Origin: Paracyclopina nana
Taxonomy: Eukaryota > Arthropoda > Copepoda > Cyclopoida > Cyclopettidae
Length of the DNA stretch: 64,000 nt
Assembly (NCBI GenBank): GCA_019096065.1
Contig: JAGUCH010000002.1
Span: forward strand, 13,652,501-13,716,500
Direction of reading: 5' to 3'
Shown here: positions 32,830-44,977 of the stretch, one piece after another
Layout: the number at the start of each line of letters is the position of its first letter
Position numbering within the stretch: the stretch's first letter is position 1
Made by a program: the position numbers and the translations under genes
The notes under the pieces: model-generated
Database searches by the model: none
The model's input: the letters and a program-made list of their open reading frames with translations, nothing else
What the model was told of the DNA's origin: nothing

Positions 32830-33319
32830 TAGAGGTGTATCGGGCCAAGAAAAGTCGGGCTCGGGTCGGGCTCGGGCTTTCAAAAAATGACTCGGGTCGG
32901 GTCGGGCCGGGCCTGAACTTTTTTTTCAGGCTTCGGGCTTTTCGGGCCAGTCAAAAAATGTTACGGGCTTTTCGGGCCGAGACAAAATCTACAATTTTTC
33001 AGGAAAAATCTGAATAAAAATAACTTTTTTGTTAAGAAATTCATCTCAAGTACTAAAGGTTACGCAAATGAAGGGATGCTTAACAATCAAACTCAACATT
33101 AAAGGTCATAATCTGAAGCAATTGTTTTTCTGATTTTGAACAAGTTTTTGAATTTAAAAAATGTCATTCGGGCCACTTCGGGCTTTTTGAAATGACTTCG
33201 GGCTTTTTCGGGCTTTCTGAAAATCGGCCCGAGTCGGGCTCGGGCTGGGGTCTTATTTAGCTCGGGCCAGAAATTGGTATCGGGCTTTCGGGCTCGGGCC
33301 TGAGCCCGATACACCTCTA
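32830..33319. mobile_element. hAT-type MITE, 490 bp
   Basis: Terminal inverted repeats TAGAGGTGTATCGGGC / its complement (32830-32845, 33304-33319) with a perfect 8-bp duplication CAGTAAAC (32822-32829, 33320-33327). TAGAGGTG-type ends and 8-bp duplications are typical of hAT elements. Both subterminal regions are rich in TCGGGCTCGGG repeats. No transposase is present. Confidence 0.85.
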
Positions 33320-33405
33320 CAGTAAACAGTCAGGGCTCAACAGTCGCAGTCAGGGATCTTGCTTACTATTTCGTCAAATGAATGCGGTGAAAGACACTCG
33401 GTGAA

Positions 33406-35609
33406 ATGTGGGCTGAAGCTCGGAAGCAGGAGAAGAAACTCCGCGGAATTCTTGTCGACCATAAAAAGAGAGCCGAGAGGCGTCGCGAGTATTATGAAAA
33501 AATCGTAAGTTTATTTACAAAAATCGAAGCACCTTAGTGTTGAAGAAAATTCAATATTTTCCAACAGAGACAAGACCCGGCGCAGTTTTTGCAAATCATT
33601 GGGCAATCATGCAAGTTGCACATCGACCACAATATGGTGGGATCGGAGCCTCCGAATACCATGTGAGCAGAGCACTCAAATTGAATACGGTTGAAATATG
33701 CAAAATTCTTTCTCTTTAGAATGCCATGGCAGGGAAATGCCAGTGTTCTCATAGATCGGTTTGACGTCAGAGCTCACTTGGATTACATACCTGAAGTACC
33801 TAGTTCTGAAACTACCTACCCTGAAGAGGCCAAGGAATACAGGCCTTTGAACTATGAGCGCTATCGCATTCTGGTGCAGAATAATTTCCTCAAAATTAAG
33901 GAGGAAAAGTTCCTCAAAACCATTGCTTTGGAAGAAAAGTATGGAGGCAAAACGTACCAGCAGCAAAAAGCTGAGGATGACAAGAAGAAGGCAACTTCCA
34001 AAGCGGCTATAGGGTTCACGTATGAAGACTCAACCGGTCCTACAAACAAGGCCAATGTTTCACAAGATGCACCAATCCAATCTGACTCGGACGAAGAGTT
34101 TGACTTGGACACAGTTGTCAACTTTTCAGCACTAAGTCGAGATCAGCAGCATGAGCTGAACAGCTTTGGGAAGTCCTACTTTCTTGGGAGAGATGACTTC
34201 ACCAAGTTTTTGAAGCAAGAAGCTGCTGAACAAGATGCAGTGAAAACTGCCAAGATAGAGGAAGAGGAAAAGTCGGCCTTTTCGGGCCGAAAGTCTCGCA
34301 AAGAAAGGCGTATAATGAAAGAGAGGAAGTTGGCTGGGCGAGTACCGAGCCCCCCGAGTTATGCCACATACGACAACGAGGGCCAGAAGAACAGGTGGGA
34401 CGACGATTCAAGTAGCAATTCGAGCAGTCGATCAGCCAGTCCCGATGTTCCTGCTAGTGGCAAGGTCGAGTACATCACCACTTTTGGCGAAGACACTGCC
34501 ACAAAAAAGAAGGATAGTAGAGGCAGCGGATCTAGTTCAAGAAAGAGGTCACGGAAACGATCATCCTCAAGTTCAAGCAGCTCTGATGATAACAGGTTCT
34601 TATTTGAAGCTTTCTTTTATTTGGTAAGTTTTTTGTAAAAAATATCTCTTTTTTTAGGGGTGGTTCAAAGTATCGATCAAAGTACAGAAGGAAACGTCGG
34701 TCCTCGTCAAGTAGCTCATCCGATGCTGCTGGAAATGGTACATTGCAACCGTTGCCACCTCCTCCAGTCAAGAGATATTATGGGCGAAAACGAGGAAGCT
34801 CCGAAGACGACGAGAAGCTTTTATCCGATGACGAATCTTCTGAGTATTTCAATATTATGTAAAATAACTAGCAGAGCTGAATGTCACTTTTTTTCTTTCA
34901 GGTTGAAATGTGAAAGTTCTAACAGTTCTAGGCAAATGTATACTCGTGAAGATTCAAACGTCAGTATCTCCCATTCTTCGCTCATTCTCGCCCGATTCGC
35001 TCATTTCATTGTACTGCGTAACTTAATGTCTTGCTCTGCAGCTGTCCGACGGAATGCGAAGATTTTACTTCTAGCGGCTCATCATCGATTTGCCTATTTC
35101 TAGGAAGGGTCCTCTTCAAACCTAGCGCTCAAATCCAGATCCGGGGGAGTGATGAGCCTGAAGGAAAAGCTGAAGAAGCGAATGCAAAGCCAACTTCAGA
35201 AGCACTGTGAGTACTATCTCAAGGTGATCCCTATATTTCTTATGAGTATCTTTGTTCAACCACAGATAAGGCTGACAAAAAGGCCGAAATAGAGAAGAAA
35301 ATCAAGGACGAAGAATCGAGGGCAATGCGGGAAGAAGAACTTAAAGAGATTATGAGGAAAGTGAAGGCGAAGCGAGGCTCGGGAAGCTCTTCGGAGAGTG
35401 ATGAAAGTGACCAAAAGAAGCGAAGGTATCGCAAACGAAGTAGCAGTAGCAGTAGTAGCCATCATTCATCCAAGGCTTCGCCAGTGCGAAGACGGTCACG
35501 TTCTCGGTCCAGGGATCGGCATCACTATCGTCGAGATAGAGACCGTGATTACGGATGGGACAGGGACCACCGAGACCGAGATCGTGGACGTCATCGTGAC
35601 AGGTACTAA
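33406..35609 (+). CDS. CLASRP: CLK4-associating serine/arginine-rich protein (CLASRP/SWAP2)
   Basis: Seven exons: 33406-33504, 33568-33662, 33720-34595, 34658-34843, 34902-34959, 35104-35206 and 35266-35609, all phases consistent, 586 aa. The end of exon 5 is the least certain junction. The N terminus MWAEARKQEKKLRG..., YYEKIRQDPAQFLQ, MPWQGNASVLIDRFDVRAHLDYIP and NYERYRILVQN are diagnostic of the CLASRP/SWAP N-terminal domain. Then come IGFTYEDST, an acidic region, RKSRKERRIMKERKL and PPSYA; the second half is Arg/Ser-rich (RS) with a KEKLKKRMQSQLQKHYKADKKA helix and an RD/RS tail. Known CLASRP is a nuclear speckle protein that binds CLK kinases and regulates alternative splicing. It lies 86 bp after the MITE at 32830-33319. 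Confidence 0.9.
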
Positions 35610-35876
35610 AAATGTTTCTTAGCTAACGTGAAGAGACTTTGAAATATACACTTATTTTCTCGAAGTACAATAATTTCAGCTTGATTTGTTTATTAGCACA
35701 AATGCAAAAGTAGCGAACACGTGGCCAAGCCTAGAAAAGAACATACTATGGCCACGACATGACTATAATAATTGTGAATTCGACAGGGAGCGTAAGCAAA
35801 GACAATGGCTCCCTTCTTTGCGCTGCCTTGAGCAGCACCTGAATGAATTTAAAGTAGCTTTCCCTCTTCATGCCAC

Positions 35877-36248
35877 TTATTCTTTGCCAAACTTTGCTAC
35901 GATGTCGGCCTCCCTGAAGATGGCATATTCGATCTGGTCAACCTCGATCTTGGTGCCGCCATATTCAGGAAGCAGAACGCGATCGCCAACCTGAACACTC
36001 ATCTTGATGGTCTCTCCTTTGTCATTTCTTGCTCCGGGTCCGGCCGCAACAACGGTAGCTTCCAGCACTTTGCCAACCGACTTTTCGGGGATGATGATGC
36101 CGCCCTTCGATTTGGTGGCAGCCTCGGCTCGCTGAACGACAATTCTGTCGAAGAGGGGCAGCAGCCTTTTGATGGGTCCAGTGATCGACTGCAACGAGTA
36201 AAGTTAGTAAACCATCAATTGTTTGAGCTCTCATACGAGACTTACCAT
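35877..36248 (-). CDS. HSPE1: 10 kDa mitochondrial chaperonin (HSPE1/GroES)
   Basis: Two coding exons: 36246-36248 encodes only the initiator ATG, a 57-bp intron follows, and 35877-36188 encodes the rest, 104 aa in all. Motifs: PLFDRIVVQRAEA, KSKGGIIIPEKS (mobile loop that contacts Hsp60), GKVLEATVVAAGPGA and VQVGDRVLLPEYGGTKIE (roof and barrel). It is the heptameric lid of the Hsp60 folding chamber in the mitochondrial matrix. It is head-to-head with HSPD1, 767 bp between start codons, as in vertebrates. A heat-shock element core lies 60 bp upstream. Start choice rests on the acceptor TTGCAG at 36189-36194 and the donor at 36241-36245. Confidence 0.93.
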
Positions 36249-37015
36249 TTTCGGCTTGTGTTGTGAAGAGAATGAGAAGAAAGGCGACAATCAGGTTTAT
36301 AGAAATTTTCTAGAAGACCCCGAGTTATTATTTACGTTCTCAAGTGTAAATATAGTGTTCAACAGTCATAAGTCGATTTGATCCCAAAGCTGTATAAAAA
36401 CGCCAATCAACATGATCAAATCTAACAAACTGTGGAGTAACGCTGTCGACCACGTTTTTGGCATGTGTGAAAATTCTTGCGAATTTGAGCTTGTTTTCAA
36501 ACGAATTTCATTGGAAACATGAGAAATGATCAATTTCCATGTTTTTATGAACTCAAATAATGTCAAACTTTGTTAGTTCGTCTAAAATTCAAGCATAAAA
36601 TCCCGGCTTTTCTAGATGTTTCTTTCTAGTTGCTGCATAACGAGCTATTATAATTAAGGACAACTCTGATTTAGATTTGTCTATTCAAGCTTACTGATAG
36701 AAGATTTTCCAGTTTTTGTTACTGATTTTTATGTTATGAATTATTTGAAATGTAACGATTTTTTATACATTCTCCGGTAAGTTGCGTTGATTTGCTCAGA
36801 AAACGTGTTCTAAAGTGAGCTTGACATTGAATTCGGTCTGTAAATAAGAATTCCGCAGCCGGAGCGAGCAATCATTTCAATGAATACTTAACATTGCTCA
36901 GTTCAGGGTCCAACTCAAAATTCGTAAACAACAAGAGCTCGCTTCTCGCGTTATTTACACTTAGTCGTCAACCACGTGAAGGAAGTGCTAGTCGAACTCA
37001 AACAAAAAACCGAAG
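36249..37015. promoter_or_regulatory. Shared promoter region of HSPE1 and HSPD1
   Basis: 767-bp divergent intergenic region. TTCTAGAA at 36308-36315 is a heat-shock element core (TTCnnGAA), and a further partial array TTCTAGATGTTTC lies near 36611-36624. The remainder is AT-rich with no other gene. Confidence 0.5.
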
Positions 37016-39701
37016 ATGTTCCGATTGTCGAGATTGGCAAGGCCGAGTGCCAATGTTCTCCAGAGGCGCTTCATGGCCAAGGATGTCCGCTTTGGAGCCG
37101 AGGTCCGCGCCGAAATGCTCAAGGGCGTCGACATTTTGGCTGACGCCGTCTCGGTCACCATGGGACCTAAGGTGAGCCCTTTTATCCCATTTCCGCCCAT
37201 GCTTGATCGTTGTCGTGATGAAAAAGTTATCCCTGGCCGAAAAGATGTCGATGTGGAACCAATCCGACACTGAGTCTAACTTCCCCCCTGCTATTTACAC
37301 TTCTCAACTTATGTAATGCACCATATTGACGCCATTTTGAAATAATAGGGACGCAACGTGCTCATCGAGTCTAGCTGGGGCAGCCCTAAGATCACCAAGG
37401 ACGGCGTCACCGTGGCCAAGGCCATTGACCTTAAGGACAAGTTCCAGAACGTAGGAGCTAGGCTGGTTCAAGATGTGGCCAGCAACACCAACGAGAAGGC
37501 TGGAGATGGAACCACAACTGCTACTGTCCTTGCCAGAGCTATTGCCAAGGCTGGATTTGACCGGGTGACTCATGGTGCTAATCCCGTGGAGATCCGCCGT
37601 GGTTTGATGGCTGCTGTCGATGCTGTCAATGAGCATCTGAAAGGTAATTGATTATTTTGTGACTGATAGTAAATAACCTCGTCTATGAATCGCACCAATC
37701 AGTCTTATTTATCCATGGCAAAATTGGACGGAATGACGAGGGAGAGTAACCAAGGCTCCCATTCTGCCCTAATTCATTAATTTCGAGCAGAAGAAAGCTT
37801 AGTACATTTCGTCAGTCAACTTAAATTAAATTTGAAATATTTGCTTGCAGCCATGTCCAAGTCGGTGACCACTCCAGAGGAGATTCAGCAAGTTGCCACA
37901 ATTTCGGCCAACGGCGATGTTCAGGTTGGTCAGTTGATCTCGGAAGCCATGAAGAAGGTTGGCAGGGATGGTGTCATCACTGTCAAGGATGGCAAGACCT
38001 TGAACGATGAAATGGACGTCATTGAGGGCATGAAGTTTGACCGCGGCTACATCTCTCCCTACTTCATCAACAGCTCCAAAGGTAATAAGTTGCTCGATTT
38101 TCCGGTGTGTGAATTTGAGACTTGTCACGTGATGTTTGTACTATCCAGTTCTGAACAACAATCAATGAAGACACTCAAATCTGCTGATTATTCAGTCCGC
38201 CAAATTTATTTTTTGATTTTACGCCGACTCCAGCTAGCGATGATGTTTGTCTTTCGTAGGAGCCAAGGTGGAATATAACGATGCTTTTGTCTTATTCAGC
38301 GAGAAAAAAATCAGCTCCATTCAATCCATCATCCCAGCTCTTGAACTTGCCAACCAGGTGATTTTTTAGCCTTCTTAAAATTTTTAAATTATAAATGATG
38401 AATATTTGTTATCCCTGTCTCACTAAACCGTGGGGAAAAACACGTGGTATCTGAAAGGGCTTGCCCTTTTTTGAATGTCAATTTACTTGGGTTCCACATT
38501 AAATGCTTTTTTATCTACTGTTACAGCACAAACGTCCTTTGATCATTGTTGCTGAGGATGTCGATGGCGAGGCGCTGACCACTTTGGTGGTTAATAGGCT
38601 CAAGATCGGCCTTCAAGTGGCTGCTGTCAAGGCTCCAGGATTCGGAGACAACAGGAAAAACACGCTTCAAGACATGGCAATCTCCACTGGTGGCATGGTT
38701 TTCGGCACTGAGGCCGCTGACATCAAGCTGGAAGACATTCAATTGCATGACTTTGGCCGCGTGGGTGAAGTTACTATCACCAAGGATGATACCCTCTTCC
38801 TTAAGGGCAAGGGTGAGCAGAAAGACATTGATTCACGCGTGGAGCAAATCCGGACTGCCATCGAAGAGTCCACCTCGGAGTACGAGAAGGAGAAAATGCA
38901 AGAACGCATGGCAAGGCTGAGCTCAGGAGTGGCTGTCCTCAAGATTGGAGGCTCCTCTGAGGTCGAAATGAATGAGAAGAAAGATCGTGTCAACGATGCT
39001 CTTTGCGCTACCAGAGCTGCCATCGAGGAGGGCATTGTCCCCGGCGGTGGCACCGCTCTTGTCAGGTGTCTGGATGTCCTTGACAGCGTGCCTGTTGCCA
39101 ACGAAGACCAAAAGAAGGGAGTTGAAATCATCAGACATGCTCTCATTCAGCCTATGCTTCAAATTGCCAAGAATGCAGGAGTTGATGCTTCCGTCATTGT
39201 TAACAAGGTCATCGAGGCCGACGATATCAACACTGGCTATGATGCCTTGAATGGAGTATTTGTCAACATGCTGGAGGCTGGAATCATCGACCCCACCAAG
39301 GTAGTTAACCTTTCTAAGTTGTTTTCATTTTCACGCGGCTGGACAAACTCAATGTGAAATTCAATTTTTCGACGGAGTAACCGGCTGCGACACATCAAAG
39401 ATGGTGGAACACCCAGATTCATGGTAGTCTTTCCATGGCTTGATCATGAAACTCGCCACTTGACAATTTTATACATAGCATAACGCCAACCTTTTTAAAA
39501 TGCTAACTACTGTACAATGTTATATTAATTTATTATTCATTTTAGGTTGTGAGAAGTGCTTTGACGGACGCAAGTGGAGTTGCTTCCCTCTTGACCACTG
39601 CCGAAGCTGTCATCACTGAGATCAAGGAGGATGCTCCTGCCAACCCCATGGCCGGCATGGGTGGTATGGGAGGAATGGGCGGCATGGGAGGCATGATGTA
39701 A
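37016..39701 (+). CDS. HSPD1: 60 kDa mitochondrial chaperonin (HSPD1/GroEL)
   Basis: Six exons: 37016-37171, 37349-37643, 37851-38081, 38260-38357, 38527-39300 and 39546-39701, all GT-AG and in phase, 569 aa. The basic N terminus [19 protein letters not shown] is a mitochondrial presequence, with mature protein from AKDVRFG. Signature residues: [14 protein letters not shown] (ATP loop), [13 protein letters not shown] (catalytic Asp), [31 protein letters not shown] and [10 protein letters not shown]. The C terminus carries the GGM repeat ([12 protein letters not shown]...). Together with HSPE1 it makes the matrix protein-folding chamber. Length matches the human protein (573 aa). A polyadenylation signal is at 39879-39884. 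Confidence 0.95.
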
Positions 39702-41764
39702 TCAATGAGGAAATCCAGTTTCCCTGAGCTTTCATTCAGAAGAAATAACTTTTGATCCGCATTTCACCGTGCTGGTATTTCTGGGCTGAGTTCCGTTGTA
39801 TGAGCCCTGGAAAATCTTATTGTTGTTGGTACAATTTTGATTGTGACGACTGCCAACAGCCAGTCAATTACCTTTGCTAATAAACGAGTCATTTATTGCT
39901 ATATTCAGTTATAAAAAACTTACCTTAAATGTTAGTTACACTATTGATTACGCAAGATTGTTACTAAGGCTAATGTTCAACTACAAAATTAAGGCCTATG
40001 TTAAAGGGACATTTCGATGATATTTGCCAGCATCAGAAGTGAAGACGCAACTCTTTGGTATTTTTTCTTTGAAATTGTGCTATAAAATTGGCGTTAATTC
40101 AAAATGGCCAAAAAATCCTGCAATTTAGCCCGTAATTTGTTGGTGAAACGGGACTAGTCTAGAAATCTTCTTAATTTAATTCCGCTCGAATTTTAGCGCG
40201 CGTTCGAAATTACGTCCGCACTTATAAAAATGGCAATTTTTAAAGTCCGTACAGATACGATTGACCCACTGATTTTCCTGCACTGAAAAATAATCCCAAT
40301 ACATTTATTAAGTCAATTTGCTAAATAGTGGCATTGGTAAAGAGATTTAGCGAAAAATCGAGAAAACAACTCATATTTGCGCTTAGGTGTAAAATTTTGC
40401 GTTTCATTTTTGCGGTCAATGAGTCAATTTTCTTTGAGTTAAGATGGAATCATTCTAATCGCACTAGGAAGTGATATTAGTGGTTTGCTACTTTATAGGC
40501 TTACTTTGCTATCCCATATATAAAAAAGAAAATGAAGCTGCGTAATAAGGGACAAAAATTTGTAGCATTTAGCTATTTCCCTCCGTATCTCTGAAAGCAG
40601 TTATCTGTCATATGACATAAAAACAAGTTAAGTTGTGGAGTCATAAGCCTTTCAACTGAGTAGTCATGTTCTATTTCCATATCACCTCAGAAGCTTCATT
40701 GATAATGAGTTAACTTAAAGATAATTGCGCAAAAAATTATGTTTACGCTTTTCAAATGCAGTACCATGAAAAATCAATTTATTGTTTTACTCCAAAGTAA
40801 AACAAGAAATAAAACAACTGTGCGAATTTTTGCGTTTTTTCCATTCGCAGTTTTGGCTCTTGCCCATGCCAGCTGAAAAGTAAGAAGGCGAGAAAAAAAA
40901 GTTTTGGGCTCCCGCGTATAATTTTTCTCAAAAGGAAGGTTATAGGCTAAGTTTGATTAGGTAAGGTCAGAAACTTATATAACAATACAAGTCTCTGGGT
41001 TAGGTTAGGCTAGAGCACAGAAAGCTAGGTGCACAAAAATCAGCAACTTTCTACGCTTAACGTTCAGAATTGATGCGTTGCAAAGCAAAGTCCAGAACTA
41101 GGGAGATTTTCTGTTATTGGTGTGGTAGGTTTCATTAGAATCAATTTCTTTTAAAGAGTTGCCATCTTGTGCATTGCTGAACTTTGCACAGCCTTGATGA
41201 TTTGCCCAAGCTTATTTACGAAATATATCCTTTCACGCTCTATTGATTCATAGATCTCAAAAATCATATAGATAATAAAGATCACTGATCTTTAAGATCA
41301 ATATATGAACATTTTTTGTTGATAGATCACAGTTACGGACGGGCCAGCAAAGCTAATCTAAAAATGGACATTTGCAGGTGAAGAAAATTGGCGGTTGATA
41401 CTTAGATCACACTCAGTCCATGCAAGATAATCTAGATCAGTCAATATAATCTATAATATAATATTTTAAGATCATTATTGTCTCTACAAGGTCCAACTAA
41501 AAATCTAGGGTAGTGATATGATGAATATTTTATCACTTTTTAAAAAAGTATTTGTTTACACCAAGAATGCCATTTTTGATGTTCACTTACATACATTTTG
41601 AATGCCTGAGTGTTAATAAATGGCTTATTTATTGGGTAGCACCAACTTTTTAGTGTTCATTTATTTACCTTTTGAATGGCTGATCATTAATAAATGACTT
41701 ATTTGTAAAAAACTCATTTATTAAATTGCCACCAATTTTTCCATCAAATTGCATAATTGAATAG

Positions 41765-42747
41765 AAGGGCGTTCTCACTTCGCAGTTTGGTCTAACCAAA
41801 ACTGATTCTAGTTAGGCCACACTGATTCTGGTTAAACTAAACTAGTTCAACTTTATTATATTCAGTTGAACTAAACTAAACACTACATGAATGCTGACTT
41901 TCGTCCGGACTAAAGTCAGTTTGGTCTAACCAGTATCCGTTTTGGTTAAACTATATCTATTTATATATGTAAACAATTTATAAAACAAGCTAATAAAATA
42001 GCTGAGCAAATTTTGTAAAGTAAAAATCGAGTGGCAACTTTGCGGGCTCGAGCTTGCGAGAGCCAAGTAATGCTACGAGATTTTTACTTTGTAAAATGAG
42101 CTCAGACATTTTGTAAGCCTGTTTTATAATTTGTTTACATATATATACGATTTTATATGATGGAAAGTAATTTTCAAATGTTAATGAAGTTACCAGACCA
42201 GGCAATCTTGACTTAGCATTTGATCCATTACTTTGAGGGCTTGGGTTGAGAGGCCCTCAGTAGTGCAAGAGTAGCCGAAAGTGTTAATGAATCACTTAAA
42301 AAGTGTGCATTTTGAATTTGGCACTTTTTGAAGCTAAAAGATGTGTTAGATCAAGTTTTGTCTGGTATCTCTGATAGAGACTCTACTCCTCTGCTAAGCT
42401 ATGCTCAGCTCAGAAGAAGAATAAAAAGGAATTCTAAGAACAATCTTTTCTATCTGTAGTGGTAGATCAGTAAGTAGAGCGTTGGATTCCTAATCTAGAA
42501 GATTAGGGATCGATAACGATGCAAGGCATTTTTTCTCCTTTTTCTGCAATTGGATTTACTTCTTGGACAATATCTGGTCAAACAGAGGAGCAACACACCT
42601 TATAAAATACTTTATAATGTGTGTCACTTGATAAAGTTAAACGTCAGAGCCTTTATATATGTGTAGTAATATGAACTGAGACAAATTGGTAAACTGAATT
42701 ATACATGCGAAAATTACTTTCCATCATATAAAAATGAGAACGCCCTT
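41765..42747. repeat. Compound inverted-repeat element
   Basis: Outer 13-bp inverted repeat AAGGGCGTTCTCA (41765-41777; complement 42735-42747). Inside are a second inverted pair, TATATGATGGAAAGTAATTTTC near 42153-42175 and its complement at about 42709-42730, and a hairpin of roughly 190 nt (41955-42146) whose arms contain TATGTAAACAA...TTTATAAAACA. No target duplication was identified. Probably nested MITE or SINE-like sequences. Confidence 0.5.
42457..42522 (+). pseudogene. tRNA-like relic (Lys/Arg-type)
   Basis: GTAGATCAGTAAGTAGAGC resembles a tRNA D-arm/A-box and is followed by an anticodon-arm-like TTGGATTCCTAATCTAG (loop would read CCT) and a degenerate B-box GGGATCGATAAC. Stems are imperfect and no acceptor stem pairs, so it is a pseudogene or the head of a SINE, not a working tRNA. 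Confidence 0.35.
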
Positions 42748-43463
42748 GAGTTCTCAATACTCAGTTGATAGTTAATCCCTAAAAAAGCCAGACTTGTTTA
42801 TAATTACCATTTTTTATATTCAAATGACTCATTTTTTGGCATCTGCTGGCAAAGCTCCACTGAATCGAAAACTTCTTGTTGATATGTATCCACTTTTATA
42901 ACATTTATTTAATCAAATAAAATGTGAAAAATCAAAGCTATTGTAGTTGTGCAGGTCAGAGTAGTTTTCAATCATACCAGCCCTTTCAAAAAATCAATTT
43001 AGTTTACCCTACATATTGCAAAAGTGTGTAGAGTCTATCATGATCTTAAAATGTCCACTTCTAGATCATTTTCACGGACTAGCTGTGATCTAAATATTAA
43101 TCACTGTTTTCTTTATCTAGAAAATGTCCATATATAGATCAGCTTTGCTTGCGCGTCTGCAACTGCAATCTATATATCCGTCTGTGATCTGTGATCTTTA
43201 TTATCTTTGTGATCTATATATGGATGGAGCCCTTCAATTATAAAAGTTTCAAAATACCAATAATCATTGGCATAATTGCGTATGTACCATTTATCTCTGA
43301 TAGTCTTTTAGTCAAAAGTTTTTTTCAAAGAAGTGTTTTTGTTTTGAGAATCTTACACTGATTTTTACTTAAAAAAATCTGTAATCTGATTTGTTCCGAT
43401 TTTTTAAAGGTAATTGATTTCAGAAAAAGTTCAAAGTAACTTTATTGTCCACAAGAACGATGC

Positions 43464-44962
43464 TTAGCTAAATAAATCATCTTCTTGATTGTCATTTTGT
43501 ACCGGACCTTCTTCTGTCGTCAATTCAATAGCCTTGCGTTGGGTCGCACTCATATTAAGGTAGCCTTTATTGGTGTGGCTGTCGGCTACCCAAAGTCCAA
43601 TGGAGGAAATTGAGGCCAAAATGAGCCAGAAAATGAAAAAGGCTTCCAGCCACAAGTAGCCATACTTGTCTACTATCAGACCTGCCAACAATGAGATGAC
43701 AGCCAGGCCCAAGTTCTGGATAGCTTGCATCAGTCCTGAAAGTGATATGATATTACAATGAATACAATTTAACCTTCAAGACATCTCACCAAAGGCAGTT
43801 CCCTGTCGATGAATGGGCACAATAAAGGCCACGATAGGCCACAAGGCGGAGGCCAAAAGACTGTAGCCAAAGCCCATGATGACAACACTGACATAAGGGT
43901 TGACCATTGTGAAGGCGAGAATGACATGGCTGATCAAAGTGAGTAGAACAGCCGTCAGGATGAACATGAGATTTCGCCCAAGCCTGTCAATGACCGCTCC
44001 AAAAACTGGAGCAGCAAAGGCCGAGATCAGGTATACAAGGCCAGTCAGAAAGTCAGCATTGGCATGGCTCAAGCCATACTTTTGGATGAAGTACACCTGT
44101 CCCAGGGTCACAAACGGGAACACTGCAACGTAATAGGCTACGCAAATGACGCACACAAGCCAAAACGTGAGGGGAAACACCAGGACATCTCTCCATGCTA
44201 CAGTGGGATTATCTTCAAAGGTTTGCCTGGTTAGGTTCTCTCTACGCTTATCAATAAAGCCCAGAATTGCAGCTGCAATCAAAGAGAGCAGCGTAGAAAT
44301 GCCTGCAATCAGCAAAGTCCAACCCAAGGCTGGTTGGCCTTTGAAGGTCTTGGCCAGCTCCTTGTACAAGGGTTCAACCACTTGGAAGTTGACAGAGGAA
44401 CCAACCCTGGATACACTTGTCTATAATGAGTTAATTCAGCATAAAGAGAGGAAGAAGAATTAGTTTTTCATACCTGCAGCCCAAAGACCATGTTTAGCAA
44501 GTCACCCTTGAACCAGACCGATGCGTAGGTGTTTTGGGCAACTGCCAAGGACTCGCCACCAATTCCAAAGACAAATCTACTGGCCTCCATTAGCTCAAAG
44601 CTGCCAAGGAATGCTCCCAATGCTGTCATGCCTTGTCCGAGTAAAATGAAGGCTGCAAATATCACAGCTCCAAGCCTGATTCCGAACACGTTGTCCAACA
44701 AATATCCACCAAAAACAGGCAAGAGCACATTGGGCCACGAATAAAAGGCGTACAAGTTTTCGAACTGGTAGGTAGTTATGGACATGGCACCTTTGATTTC
44801 ATCTTGAAGAGCTCCAGGGTTGTCATAGCAAAAATAGGAGCCGAACCCTAGACAGCACATGAGGAATAAGGCAAGGATTTTCTGGCAGCAAGTCGTCTTT
44901 CCAATGGCTTCGCCTTCGGCCAAAAGAGGATTGGAGTCCCCCTCATTTTCCTCAACTGTCAT
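43464..44962 (-). CDS. MFSD1: MFSD1-like lysosomal major facilitator transporter
   Basis: Three exons: 44474-44962, 43790-44420 and 43464-43735, 463 aa. An N-terminal acidic tail with a dileucine-type motif (NPLLAEGE, lysosomal sorting) precedes about twelve membrane segments. MFSD1 landmarks: CLGFGSYFCYDNPGALQ, AFYSWPNVLLP, RFVFGIGGESLAVAQNTYA, RVGSSVN, YYVAVFPFVTLGQVYF, DRLGRN, AFTMVNP, SLLASALWPIVAFIVP and AIQNLGLAVISLLAGL. Known MFSD1 exports dipeptides from lysosomes with the partner GLMP. Human MFSD1 is 465 aa. Two CACGTG boxes lie just upstream. Identity is secure; transport substrate in this species is inferred. Confidence 0.92.
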
Positions 44963-44977
44963 AATTGTTGTGATCTG

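Larger units (their letters stand above)
39702..43463. other. Gene-free region with inverted repeats between HSPD1 and MFSD1
   Basis: 3.7 kb, AT-rich, with no convincing coding frame. It holds a GATCT-rich segment (41240-41480) with a similar inverted counterpart at 43030-43220; a diverged tandem duplication of about 85 bp at 41578-41750 (GTTCA...AATAAATGGCTTATTT); GGTTAAACTA-rich repeats (41790-41960); a hairpin (41955-42146); and a tRNA-like inverted-repeat element (42150-42731). Confidence 0.5.

Noticed and set aside
42457-42522. Functional tRNA gene
   Set aside because: The acceptor stem does not pair and the T-arm is degenerate; kept only as a relic.
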